DNA of 44,421 nucleotides from an uncultured Porphyromonadaceae bacterium (GTDB lineage: Bacteria; Bacteroidota; Bacteroidia; Bacteroidales; Muribaculaceae): the NCBI GenBank assembly GCA_947177035.1, contig CAMWSS010000020.1, positions 1-44,421 of the forward strand. Direction: 5' to 3'. A program made the translations under genes and the position numbers. The notes under the pieces are model-generated. The model did not search any database, was not told the origin of the DNA, and worked only from the letters and a program-made list of their open reading frames with translations. Each line of letters begins with the position of its first letter. The stretch's first letter is position 1. Positions 23,518 to 31,720 of this stretch are shown here, one piece after another.

Positions 23518-25389
23518 TCAGTCAGCAAATTCGATGAGATTGGCTTCGAGTCCGACAACTTCGCCGGGTTTGACGAATATGCGTTTGATGACGGCGTCGC
23601 GTTCGGCTTCGACTTCATTTTCCATTTTCATGGCTTCATAGACCAGGATGACCTGACCTTTCTTGACGGTCTGTCCGGGGGTGACGCGGATTTCCATGAT
23701 GGTGCCGCCCATCGGGGCTTTGACCACTTCGCCGGTGATCGGTTCCTGAGGCTCGGCTTTGGCTGCTTCTTCGGCAGCTTTGGCGGCGGCAGCAGCAGCC
23801 GATGCGGCCTGAGTGGCGTTGAATTCTTCCTGACGGCGTTTGCGCAGGAAGCCTGTGGCCACAGCGGGAAGCAGTTCAAGCAGCAGTTCCTCTTCGCGGT
23901 TGGACGCGAGTTTCACGCCGCCGAATTCGGGCAGCACGGGGTTTTCGGGCTGTTTGTATTTTGAGGTGTCGTAAGGCACTTCTTCGGGCGCTCCGGTGAG
24001 TTTGCGGCGGAATTCCGGGTCGACAGCCACGGGGGTGTGGCCATATTCACCCTTGACCAGCGAGATGAACTGCATGGAGGGGTTGGAGTAGTCGGGGTTG
24101 CCTTTTTTCCGGTCGAGGGCAAGGCTGACTGCCTGCGAGCCGACGATCTGACTGGTGGGTGTTACCAGAGGGATCAGTCCGGCATCGCGGCGCACTTTCG
24201 GAATCAGGCGCATCGCGTCGTCGAGCAGGTCGGAAGCCTGGAGCTGTTTGAGCTGGGCCACCATGTTGGAGTACATGCCGCCGGGCACTTCGGCTTCGCG
24301 CACGAGTTCGTTGGGTTTCGGGAATCCGAAGTATTCTTCGATGCGGTGGCAGAGGTCAAGCAGGCGGGGTTCGTCGAGGGCCTTGGCGGCCTGGATCGCC
24401 TGGTCGAACAAGGTGTCGACTTCGGCGGGCAGGGTATCGGTGAGCGGATCGAACTGGCGGGGGAAGTGGTCTTTCTGCAGGTCGAATGCGGCCAGATTGC
24501 GGCGTATGTCGACAAGCTGCTGGCGGATGCGGCCCACGGCCTCCATGTTGGCTTCCACCTCCACTCCGAGTTTCTGGCAGAAGATGTAGATCAGTTCGAT
24601 GGCCGGAGCGGCGGATCCTCCTCCGAAATACCAGATGTTGGTGTCAAGGATGTCGACTCCGTTGAGAATGGCCATCAGCGATGAAGCCAGGCCATAGCCG
24701 GGGGTGCAGTGGGTGTGGAAGTCGACGTCGACTTTCAGGTTGGCTTTCAGCGCCGAGATGATTGATGCGGCGCGGAGCGGATTGACCAGTCCGGCCATGT
24801 CCTTGAGCGTTATGATTTTAGCTCCGAGGGCCTCCATCTGGCGGGCTTTGTCGACAAAGTATTCGTCGGTGAATATCTTCTCTTCTTTCTTGCCGAAAAG
24901 TTTTGCGAAGAATCCGGTTTTTTTTTCGGGTTTGGGGTCGACCGTATAGCAAACCGCTCCGTCGGGTATACCGCCGAGTTCGTTGAATTTCTTTATCGAG
25001 AAACGGACATTGTCGATGTCGTTGAGTGCGTCAAATATTCTCATCACGTTGAGTCCGTTGGCGATAGCCTCTTTGTAGAAGCCTTCGAGCACATAGTCGG
25101 GATAGGGCACGTATCCGAAGAGGTTGCGTCCGCGGCTCAGGGCCGTGAGCAATGATTTGCCCTGCATGACCTCGCTCACTGAACGAAGACGGTTCCACGG
25201 CGATTCGTCAAGATAGCGCATCACGGAATCAGGCACCGCGCCGCCCCATACCTCGATGGCGAAGAATCCGGCGTCTACATAGAGTGGCAACAGGCGGTCG
25301 ATGTCGGTCTGTGACATGCGGGTGGCAAACAGCGACTGCTGTCCGTCGCGCATTGTCAAATCACGTATTTTCAGCTTTTTAGTCTGCAT
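23518..25389 (-). CDS. Biotin-dependent carboxyltransferase with fused biotin domain (PycB/OadA-like)
   Basis: Protein of 623 aa combining a carboxyltransferase barrel and a biotin carrier, as in oxaloacetate decarboxylase alpha chain or pyruvate carboxylase subunit B. Motifs: TMRDGQQSLFATRM (residues 11-24), FFAIEVWGGAVPD, the metal and carbamylated-Lys segment TLKDMAGL, and HTHCTPG. After about residue 480 comes an Ala/Glu-rich linker, then the biotinyl domain with VYEAMKMENEV; the biotinylated lysine is Lys588. The start at 25389 (MQTKKLKIR) is chosen because the -7 box at 25428-25421 lies downstream of the longer ATG at 25443. No beta/gamma decarboxylase or biotin carboxylase subunit gene is adjacent, so decarboxylase and carboxylase roles cannot be separated. 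Confidence 0.92.
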   Translation of the reverse strand: MQTKKLKIRDLTMRDGQQSLFATRMSQTDIDRLLPLYVDAGFFAIEVWGGAVPDSVMRYLDESPWNRLRSVSEVMQGKSLLTALSRGRNLFGYVPYPDYVLEGFYKEAIANGLNVMRIFDALNDIDNVRFSIKKFNELGGIPDGAVCYTVDPKPEKKTGFFAKLFGKKEEKIFTDEYFVDKARQMEALGAKIITLKDMAGLVNPLRAASIISALKANLKVDVDFHTHCTPGYGLASSLMAILNGVDILDTNIWYFGGGSAAPAIELIYIFCQKLGVEVEANMEAVGRIRQQLVDIRRNLAAFDLQKDHFPRQFDPLTDTLPAEVDTLFDQAIQAAKALDEPRLLDLCHRIEEYFGFPKPNELVREAEVPGGMYSNMVAQLKQLQASDLLDDAMRLIPKVRRDAGLIPLVTPTSQIVGSQAVSLALDRKKGNPDYSNPSMQFISLVKGEYGHTPVAVDPEFRRKLTGAPEEVPYDTSKYKQPENPVLPEFGGVKLASNREEELLLELLPAVATGFLRKRRQEEFNATQAASAAAAAAKAAEEAAKAEPQEPITGEVVKAPMGGTIMEIRVTPGQTVKKGQVILVYEAMKMENEVEAERDAVIKRIFVKPGEVVGLEANLIEFAD

Positions 25390-25420
25390 ATACTTCGATT
25401 TTTGGTTAAAATTACGAGTG

Positions 25421-25428
25421 CAAAGATA
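25421..25428 (-). promoter_or_regulatory. -7 box of the carboxyltransferase gene
   Basis: Minus-strand TATCTTTG, exact match, 31 nt before the chosen ATG. It excludes the ATG at 25443 as the start for this transcript. No clear -33 element. Confidence 0.55.
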
Positions 25429-25484
25429 CGACAGATTATTCAATTACTGAAATTTTTCCGCAATTATCGGCCGCGCAGTTTGTT

Positions 25485-25500
25485 ATTAACATAGATTAAC
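25485..25500. repeat. Tandem ATTAAC-N4-ATTAAC motif, possible operator
   Basis: Two perfect ATTAAC half-sites (25485-25490, 25495-25500), 10 bp apart in direct orientation, 32 nt before the TATCTTTG box of the exported BNR protein gene. Same orientation and distance as the copy upstream of the minus-strand lipoprotein at 7873. Confidence 0.55.
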
Positions 25501-25532
25501 AACGGCAGGCCGCTTGTTTGATTATTAATGTG

Positions 25533-25540
25533 TATCTTTG
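25533..25540 (+). promoter_or_regulatory. -7 box of the exported-protein operon
   Basis: Exact TATCTTTG, 26 nt before the ATG at 25567, with the tandem ATTAAC motif 32 nt upstream. The -33 position has TTG at a non-ideal distance (25514-25516). Confidence 0.6.
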
Positions 25541-25566
25541 TGAAAATTTTGTTTGATCTAACCTAA

Positions 25567-26919
25567 ATGCTTATGAGATTCTTTACTGCTAATCTGAAAT
25601 CGCTTCTGGCCGCAACGGTTTGTCTGAGCGCGGCGACAACCGTGTCAGCTGCTACACCGTGGGAGTTTTCGCTTCCGCTCAAAGCTGTGGACGCTGTCTA
25701 TGTAACCTCCAAAGGCACAGTGCTTGCCGCAGACAATGATTATACAATGCCGGCTACAAGCGGCATCCATTATTCTGAAGATGAAGGCGATACCTGGACC
25801 CAGGCTTCGGTCGCCCCATGGCTGTACAGCTACTTTTTTGAAGCCGGCGACTATGTGTTTGCTGTCGGTGAGTCCGGCCGTCTGGCCCGCTCTGAAGATG
25901 ACGGCCGCACCTGGACTGTGCTCAACTATACCCGTTATATCGAAGAGTACGTCGATCCGAAAGACGAGGAGTCGCTTGTTGCATATACGGCATCATATGA
26001 TCCTGATCGGCAGCGCATTTACCTGCCTGTGTGGTCAAGCACTGTCGGCGTGATCTATTCTGATGACTTCGGTGTCACCTGGTCATTTACCGACCGCGAG
26101 TCGCTGCAGATCAAATTTGATGAGGAAACAACGGTGTTTGACTCATTCTATAGCTCGACATTCTTCAATGGCAAGCTGCAGGTCTATGGCATCTACCGTA
26201 TCTATATATATGATGCGGAAAACGATACCTGGGACTGCATGCGCACCCCGAATGGAATGGAGATCAACACCAACTTCCTGGCTGTTACGGCAATTCACGA
26301 CGGAGTGCTTTATGCGTCGCGCGGCATGGAAGACGATGATGCGGAAAAGCCGTTCGTCATGTACACTTCCGACATGCTCAACTGGGGCGCTGTGGCCTCC
26401 CGTCCCGCCACGATCGAGACCAACTATGTGCGCGCTATTGCCCATGATGGCGAATATCTCTATGCCGCCACCATCAACCGCGGACTCTTCCGGACGAAAG
26501 ATCTGGGACAGACCTGGGAGACTGTCGGCGAAGGACTGCCGATGCATCCGCAGATTCCTCAAATTTTCGCCGACCGCACAGTTCAGCTCGCATTGTCGGA
26601 GAATTATCTCTTTGCCGCACAGCACGATTATTATAACAGCACCTCAGGTGTCTATCGTGTCCGTCGTGGCGACGGCATGGGCGAAGAGGTCAACAGCATA
26701 GCTGAGATTATGGGCGAACCGGTCAGCGTGACCGTTTCCGACAGCGAAATTTCCGCACCCGGAGCCGCAGCCATCTCGGTGTGTGCGGTAACTGGAGTGG
26801 AAGTGCTCGGCACCTCAGGCTCAACTCTTTCGACCGGATCGCTTTCTGCCGGAGTCTATGTATATGTGGTGACTGCATCCAACGGATCGCAAACCACCGG
26901 AAAATTCATCAAACGCTAA
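25567..26919 (+). CDS. BNR/Asp-box repeat exported protein with type IX sorting tail
   Basis: Secreted protein of 450 aa. A signal peptide covers about 1-29 (AATTVSAATPW); a second ATG two codons in (25573) gives an equally good start. The body is a beta-propeller with at least four Asp-box repeats of the S-x-D-x-G-x-T-W type (SEDEGDTWT, SEDDGRTWT, YSDDFGVTWS, RTKDLGQTWE), as in sialidases, photosystem assembly and Vps10-like proteins; no sialidase catalytic Arg/Tyr set is evident. The last 80 residues end LSAGVYVYVVTASNGSQTTGKFIKR-like, a type A C-terminal sorting domain for type IX secretion. So it is probably a surface protein of unknown ligand. Its stop overlaps the next start (TAATG). 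Confidence 0.8.
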   Translation: MLMRFFTANLKSLLAATVCLSAATTVSAATPWEFSLPLKAVDAVYVTSKGTVLAADNDYTMPATSGIHYSEDEGDTWTQASVAPWLYSYFFEAGDYVFAVGESGRLARSEDDGRTWTVLNYTRYIEEYVDPKDEESLVAYTASYDPDRQRIYLPVWSSTVGVIYSDDFGVTWSFTDRESLQIKFDEETTVFDSFYSSTFFNGKLQVYGIYRIYIYDAENDTWDCMRTPNGMEINTNFLAVTAIHDGVLYASRGMEDDDAEKPFVMYTSDMLNWGAVASRPATIETNYVRAIAHDGEYLYAATINRGLFRTKDLGQTWETVGEGLPMHPQIPQIFADRTVQLALSENYLFAAQHDYYNSTSGVYRVRRGDGMGEEVNSIAEIMGEPVSVTVSDSEISAPGAAAISVCAVTGVEVLGTSGSTLSTGSLSAGVYVYVVTASNGSQTTGKFIKR

Positions 26920-28796
26920 TGAATCTGAAAGTAATCGCAATTTCGGCCGCTTTTATTTCCGGCTTGACAGCCGCAGGAGCGGACGCTGACGGAGTCATCG
27001 ACTACTTCAATGCCGATTTTACAGCAGGAGTGCCCAGCGAAGTCACTGTTTCGGATGGAGACGGACAGAAACTTCATTTTCTGATGATTCAGGCCGGCTT
27101 TGATCAGGGCGACAGCTGGAAGATCTTTACGGAACGTCCGTCAGGCAATAAATATGTGGCCAGTCCGTCAATGCATGAGACTGCCAACACTCCGGCTGAC
27201 GACCGGCTGGCTCTGCCCGAAATATTCCTGCGCGGCGGAGGAACCAGGCTCAGATGGAAGGTTCGTTCGATCAATGAACAGTCCAATACCCCGTCCACGT
27301 ATTCCATCATCGTAAACGGCCAGACGGTTGTCGACAAGGCCGAGGCGCCAGTCGGCAGAACATGGCAGGAAAATGTGATCTCGCTTGAGAAGTTTCAAGG
27401 CGAGCGTGTCAACATTGTCTTTGTCAACAATACCACAAACGGAGAGGTGCTTGGCCTTGACGACATTGTCGTTTCGGGAATGCCCGGTGCCGCCACCGTT
27501 TCGCTGATTCCGGGCGAGTATGCCCTTGGCAATGACGGATTCCAGATCGGAGCCACATTCACCGCTTCATCGTCTATTCCGGTTACTTCGGTGGGCCTCA
27601 GCTGCCAGATTGACGGCACGACATATACGGCGGAGGCCGACGGGCTGGATCTGGTAGACGGTGCTCAGACTGATCTGATGATCGATCAGGTATTTAACAT
27701 CGGTCTCGGTTCGTCGATCAGTTATAGCGTGACGCCTTATGTCAACGGTCAGCCATATGACGAGATCAATAGCACGACCACGCAGCTGTCGTTCCTGCCC
27801 CGCAAGAAGGTGCTTCTGGAAGAGGGTACCGGAATGTGGTGCGGCTGGTGTCCGCTTGGCATTGTCGCCACAGACAGTCTCCACATGAAATATGGCGACG
27901 ATATAATTCCTATTGCCATCCATCTGGATGCAAGACAGGATGTGCTCGCTATGGAAGCATATGCTTCTGCTCTGAAGGTGTCGGGCGCGCCTATCGGCCT
28001 GTTTGACCGCACCAAGCAGGTTGAGCCGATGACTCTCGTCACTTCCGGTCCGATCGAATATTATGTGATGGATCGCGGAGCTTTCGGCTCTACCGCCGAG
28101 GAGTTTTTCGCGAAGTTGCCTGAAGCGGAAATCGCTGCCGAGGTTACTGGCCGTGGAGCTCGTCAGATAGAGATTACCGCCACAACCCGTTTCGCCAAGG
28201 ATGTCGATGATAAATATCGCATTGCCATGGTGCTGGTGGAAGACAATGTCTGGGGCCGAAATTATTATCAGACCAACTATCTGGCTAATTTCCCTAACAG
28301 AGCGCCAGTGGGTAACTTCACTGAGCTTCCGGAAATTATCACGTCGAACTTTGCGTTTGATCATGTGGCCCGTCTGGTGATTGACAATGCCTATAACGGA
28401 ATGGAAGGCTCGGTTCCCGAGGAGATCGTTCCGGGTCAGGAGTATACGTTTACCAAAAATATTACCATTCCTTATGGCGTGAATACCGATCACTCCAAGG
28501 TCGTGGTGATGCTGCTCAACGAAGCCTCCGGCGCAGCAGTGAATGTCTGCCAGGTTTCGCTGTCGGATAATTCGGGCATTGTTTCGGTGACTCCGGGTGA
28601 GTCAGGTGAGCATGTGTCAGTGTCGGGCAATAGTGTCATGATCGAATTCGACGGTAAGATCTCGGCTTCGCTCATAGATATGGCCGGCCGCACGGTCGTG
28701 TCGGGTGCCGGTGACGGCGCGGTGACTCTCACTGCTCCCCGAAAGGGTCTGTATATTCTGTGCACGTCGCGCCAGACCACACGTGTGATGCTGTAA
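26919..28796 (+). CDS. Exported Omp28-like thioredoxin-fold protein with type IX sorting tail
   Basis: Secreted protein of 625 aa. Signal peptide 1-21. Residues about 25-188 form a choice-of-anchor-J-type jelly-roll (FNADFTAGVP ... GLDDIVVSG). Residues about 295-420 are an Omp28-like thioredoxin domain with EEGTGMWCGWCP; the redox pair is Cys308 and Cys311. A C-terminal type A sorting domain ends ISASLIDMAGRTVVSG ... GLYILC. The start at 26919 overlaps the stop of the BNR gene by one base (TAATG), so both proteins are made together. A disulfide or reductase role on the cell surface is inferred from the CxxC motif only. A strong palindromic terminator follows. Confidence 0.8.
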   Translation: MNLKVIAISAAFISGLTAAGADADGVIDYFNADFTAGVPSEVTVSDGDGQKLHFLMIQAGFDQGDSWKIFTERPSGNKYVASPSMHETANTPADDRLALPEIFLRGGGTRLRWKVRSINEQSNTPSTYSIIVNGQTVVDKAEAPVGRTWQENVISLEKFQGERVNIVFVNNTTNGEVLGLDDIVVSGMPGAATVSLIPGEYALGNDGFQIGATFTASSSIPVTSVGLSCQIDGTTYTAEADGLDLVDGAQTDLMIDQVFNIGLGSSISYSVTPYVNGQPYDEINSTTTQLSFLPRKKVLLEEGTGMWCGWCPLGIVATDSLHMKYGDDIIPIAIHLDARQDVLAMEAYASALKVSGAPIGLFDRTKQVEPMTLVTSGPIEYYVMDRGAFGSTAEEFFAKLPEAEIAAEVTGRGARQIEITATTRFAKDVDDKYRIAMVLVEDNVWGRNYYQTNYLANFPNRAPVGNFTELPEIITSNFAFDHVARLVIDNAYNGMEGSVPEEIVPGQEYTFTKNITIPYGVNTDHSKVVVMLLNEASGAAVNVCQVSLSDNSGIVSVTPGESGEHVSVSGNSVMIEFDGKISASLIDMAGRTVVSGAGDGAVTLTAPRKGLYILCTSRQTTRVML

Positions 28797-28830
28797 AGAC
28801 GGCAGAATACGTCGCGGTTTTATGATATGA

Positions 28831-28862
28831 AAATATCCCCCGGATGTCCGGGGGATATTTTT
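28831..28862. terminator. Perfect bidirectional terminator
   Basis: A self-complementary palindrome 28831-28860 (AAATATCCCCCGGA half) with flanking T runs on both strands. It can stop the plus-strand cargo operon ending at 28796 and the minus-strand operon ending at 28887. Confidence 0.9.
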
Positions 28863-28886
28863 GTGTTTCAGGGGGGAGGGTAGGGA

Positions 28887-29726
28887 TTAGTGAAGCGGTC
28901 TGTGGGCGGCACGTCGGCTGGCGCGTGCGGCTTCGGCTGCGCGTGTCATGGTGGATTGAGAGAAGCGCGCGGAGGCGAAGAGGGAGTAGACATAGTCCAC
29001 GGCGACGTCTGAGGGGTGCTTCATGTCGGCGGCATAGAAACGATAGTCGCGCAGGTCGTCAATGAGGGCTTCATATGCCGGGAAGTATTCTGCGGCGCCA
29101 CCGGCACAAAGTTCGTCGACCGCCAGCAGCAGTGTTGATTTTGAAAGCTGGTTGCCGTGCAGTCCGTCGGCAGTGTGGCGGATCGGGCTGACGGTGAAGG
29201 TGAAGTGTTTGTCGGGGTGACGGCGCAGGATCGGGGTCCAGGTGCCGACGATTTCGTTGACTGTCACGCGCCGTCGGATGAAGTTCCGGGGCGGCAGTTT
29301 GTGGCAGTTGCACACGATTCCGCCTTCGGGGAGTTCGAACACCCAGGCAGTGCCGAACGTCACGAAAACGTGGGTGGCTTCTTGCAGAGCCTTATGTCCG
29401 GCTGTTATGGCGGAGTTGATTTTTTCCAGAGCTTTGTCGCGGTCGGGGTCTGAAAGCGAGGAGTGGTGGTCGAAACTGCGCCACAGACCCTGGTTTTCAA
29501 ACAGGTGGCCCGGGAGGATCGGCGTGCAGGATTCAAGCAGGCCGATTGTCTTGGCCACTGACATCGGGTTATAGAGTGTGCCGGTGGGGTTGACCGTGGT
29601 GTTGAAGCCGTCGCGCAGGAGTCTGGCTCCGACTTCTGTCGAGAAGCAAGAGCCGAGCATCAGCAGTTGGTCACGGTGTGTGATCTCTGTGCCAGTCGGC
29701 ACCTGTAAGGCTGTTCGGAAATTCAT
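28887..29726 (-). CDS. GSCFA domain protein
   Basis: Protein of 279 aa named for its motif: LMLGSCFSTEVGARL near residues 22-36, which places a Ser in the position of an SGNH-type nucleophile. Other conserved pieces are NPTGTLYNP, WRSFDHHSSLS, FVTFGTAWVFE and TVSPIRH. GSCFA proteins are widespread in Bacteroidetes with no firmly known reaction; an esterase or acyltransferase role is inferred from SGNH resemblance. There is no signal peptide, so it is probably cytoplasmic. It is the last gene of the hisS operon and overlaps the PorE-like stop by one base (TAATG on the minus strand). It is somewhat short at the C-terminus compared with members of 310-330 aa from memory. Confidence 0.85.
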   Translation of the reverse strand: MNFRTALQVPTGTEITHRDQLLMLGSCFSTEVGARLLRDGFNTTVNPTGTLYNPMSVAKTIGLLESCTPILPGHLFENQGLWRSFDHHSSLSDPDRDKALEKINSAITAGHKALQEATHVFVTFGTAWVFELPEGGIVCNCHKLPPRNFIRRRVTVNEIVGTWTPILRRHPDKHFTFTVSPIRHTADGLHGNQLSKSTLLLAVDELCAGGAAEYFPAYEALIDDLRDYRFYAADMKHPSDVAVDYVYSLFASARFSQSTMTRAAEAARASRRAAHRPLH

Positions 29727-31693
29727 TAAAACATCTGATAGTCAATGCTCAGCACTTGGAATTCTGTGCGTCGGTTGATCTGGTCGGCGATTTCCTGGTC
29801 TTCGGGCGAGAGGGTTAGGATGAATTCCTCGGTGAGGGTGCAGCCTTCGTCGAATTGCGGGAATTCGCGTGCGAGTTTTTTTGTGATGGTCTTGGGTCTT
29901 GATTCGCCATAGCCCTGGGGCTGGAGGCGGTCTGCGCTGATTCCGGCCGCGATGAGGTAATCGATCACGGATTGTGCGCGGCGAGCCGAGAGGGCCATGT
30001 TGTATTCGTCGGATCCTTTGCGGTCGGTGTGTGACGCCATTTCAATCGTGACATTGGGGTTGTCGCGGAGCATCTGTGCCATTTCGTCGAGCGCGGTTTT
30101 TGATTCAGGGCGCAAGGTGGCTTTGTCGAAGTCGTAGAATATGTTTTCGACGACGACCGGTTTTGTTATCGATGCGAGAATGAAGTCAACGCCATATTCG
30201 GCGTCTTCTTCGGCAGTGTCTGACGTGAATTCCTGTTTTGCGTTGAGGTATCCTCTGGCTCCTGCCAGCATTGTGTAGCTGACTCCGCGCTGAAGCGGGA
30301 ATGAGAATGATCCGTCGTCGCGAGCCACGGCTTTCTGGTTTGATCCGTCGTTGCCGACGATGCGTATGGTTGCGTCGGGGACCGGTTCTTCATCGCGGTC
30401 AAGCACCCATCCAGAGATCATGATGCGCAGGTCGGGCAGTTCAAACGTGTAGATGTGGTCGAATCCTCGCGCGTCTCCGCGTGATGAACTGAAAAATCCG
30501 CTTTCGCCGGCTCCGAATGTGATTCCGAAGTCATCGGCCGGCGAGTTCATGGGGTAGCCCATGTTGACCACGTTCCAACCGCCCGACGGTGTCATTTCCG
30601 CTCTGAACAGGTCGAGTCCACCCATGCCAGGATGTCCGTCGGAGGCGAAGTAAATGACTGAGTCTGTGCGGCAGTATGGAAATTGTTCGTTGCCTGGAGT
30701 GTTGATGAATTCTCCAAGGTTTTCGAGCGATCCGACTTTGTCTTTCAGGTTGATCCTCCAGATGTCGTATCCGCCTTGTCCGCCGGGCATGTCAGAGGTG
30801 AAATACAGGTATTCTCCGTTCGGGCTGACGGCGGGATGTCCGAAGTTGGAAATTGTGTCGGGGATCACTTCAAATTTCACCGGCGCGCTCCAGGATGCGT
30901 CGCTTCGCTGTGAGGTGTATATTTCGACTCCTGTCGGGGAATTAGGTTCCCGTCGGGCTTTTGTCAGATACATTGTGGTTCCGTCGGGCGAGAAGCTGAC
31001 TATTCCTTCTTCGGCGTCGGAGTTCAGTTCGCCTTCCACGGCTTCCGGCCGCAGCCATTTTCCGCTTTCGTCTTTGCGCATCACCCATATGTCGGGTTTT
31101 TTTGCTCCGGTGATTTCCGATTTGTTTGTTCCGGTGGCTTTTTCGCTGGTGGTGGTGTAGTATAATACGTCCAGATCGGCCGAGCCAAACATCGGGGCAT
31201 AGTCTGATCGCGATGAGTTCAGAGTTTTGTGGCGTTGCACGACATAGCGCGTCGGCTCGGCTTTGAGTTTTGACGCCATCCGCGCGCCTGTCAGTCCGGC
31301 TTCGGCTTCGGCGTTGCCGGGTGCGAGTTCCAGAAATTTTTCATAGTTTGTGATTGCCGGCTGGTATTTCCCTTCGGAGTGCAGGCATTGGGCCAGGCGC
31401 AGAATGGCAGTCGAGTCAGTCACACCGTATCGCATAGCGTTCTGGTAGGCGGACGATGCTCGCGCGTCTTGTCCGAGCCTCCGGTAGCATTCGGCCATTT
31501 TCATGGCTATCGGTCCGCGTTGCGGCCGTTCGTCGGGTTTGCGCAGTCTGTCATAGACTTTGCGGTATGTTTTGGCGGCATTGAAGAATTCGCCTCTTGC
31601 CATCTGTTCGTCGGCCACGGAAAGTTTGGCTCCGGAACATCCGCCGAGTGCGGCGGCCGAAAGCAGCAGAACGATGAATTTGAGAAGCTTCAT
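29726..31693 (-). CDS. porE: OmpA family lipoprotein with TPR, propeller and CRD domains (PorE-like)
   Basis: Outer-membrane lipoprotein of 655 aa: lipobox LGGC (Cys19); TPR helices (about 25-150); PD40/WD40-type propeller (about 165-445) with VSFSPDGTTMY and PAVSPNGEYLYF repeats; a carboxypeptidase-regulatory-like fold (about 450-530, SGWVLDRDEEPVPDATI); and an OmpA C-terminal domain (about 540-655) with the peptidoglycan-binding SHTDRKGSDEYN and LSARRAQSVIDYL. This four-domain order and length equal PorE (PG1058) of Porphyromonas gingivalis, a type IX secretion component that ties the outer-membrane complex to peptidoglycan. Other bacteria of the group have several OmpA proteins of this layout, so orthology needs a tree. 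Two type IX-type cargo genes lie next door. Confidence 0.85.
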   Translation of the reverse strand: MKLLKFIVLLLSAAALGGCSGAKLSVADEQMARGEFFNAAKTYRKVYDRLRKPDERPQRGPIAMKMAECYRRLGQDARASSAYQNAMRYGVTDSTAILRLAQCLHSEGKYQPAITNYEKFLELAPGNAEAEAGLTGARMASKLKAEPTRYVVQRHKTLNSSRSDYAPMFGSADLDVLYYTTTSEKATGTNKSEITGAKKPDIWVMRKDESGKWLRPEAVEGELNSDAEEGIVSFSPDGTTMYLTKARREPNSPTGVEIYTSQRSDASWSAPVKFEVIPDTISNFGHPAVSPNGEYLYFTSDMPGGQGGYDIWRINLKDKVGSLENLGEFINTPGNEQFPYCRTDSVIYFASDGHPGMGGLDLFRAEMTPSGGWNVVNMGYPMNSPADDFGITFGAGESGFFSSSRGDARGFDHIYTFELPDLRIMISGWVLDRDEEPVPDATIRIVGNDGSNQKAVARDDGSFSFPLQRGVSYTMLAGARGYLNAKQEFTSDTAEEDAEYGVDFILASITKPVVVENIFYDFDKATLRPESKTALDEMAQMLRDNPNVTIEMASHTDRKGSDEYNMALSARRAQSVIDYLIAAGISADRLQPQGYGESRPKTITKKLAREFPQFDEGCTLTEEFILTLSPEDQEIADQINRRTEFQVLSIDYQMF

Positions 31694-31720
31694 GTGATAA
31701 AAACGCCTCTCGCCCTGATT

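Noticed and set aside
28831-28860. Perfect palindrome considered as a transcription-factor operator
   Set aside because: It lies between the ends of two convergent operons with T runs on both sides, which fits a bidirectional terminator better.
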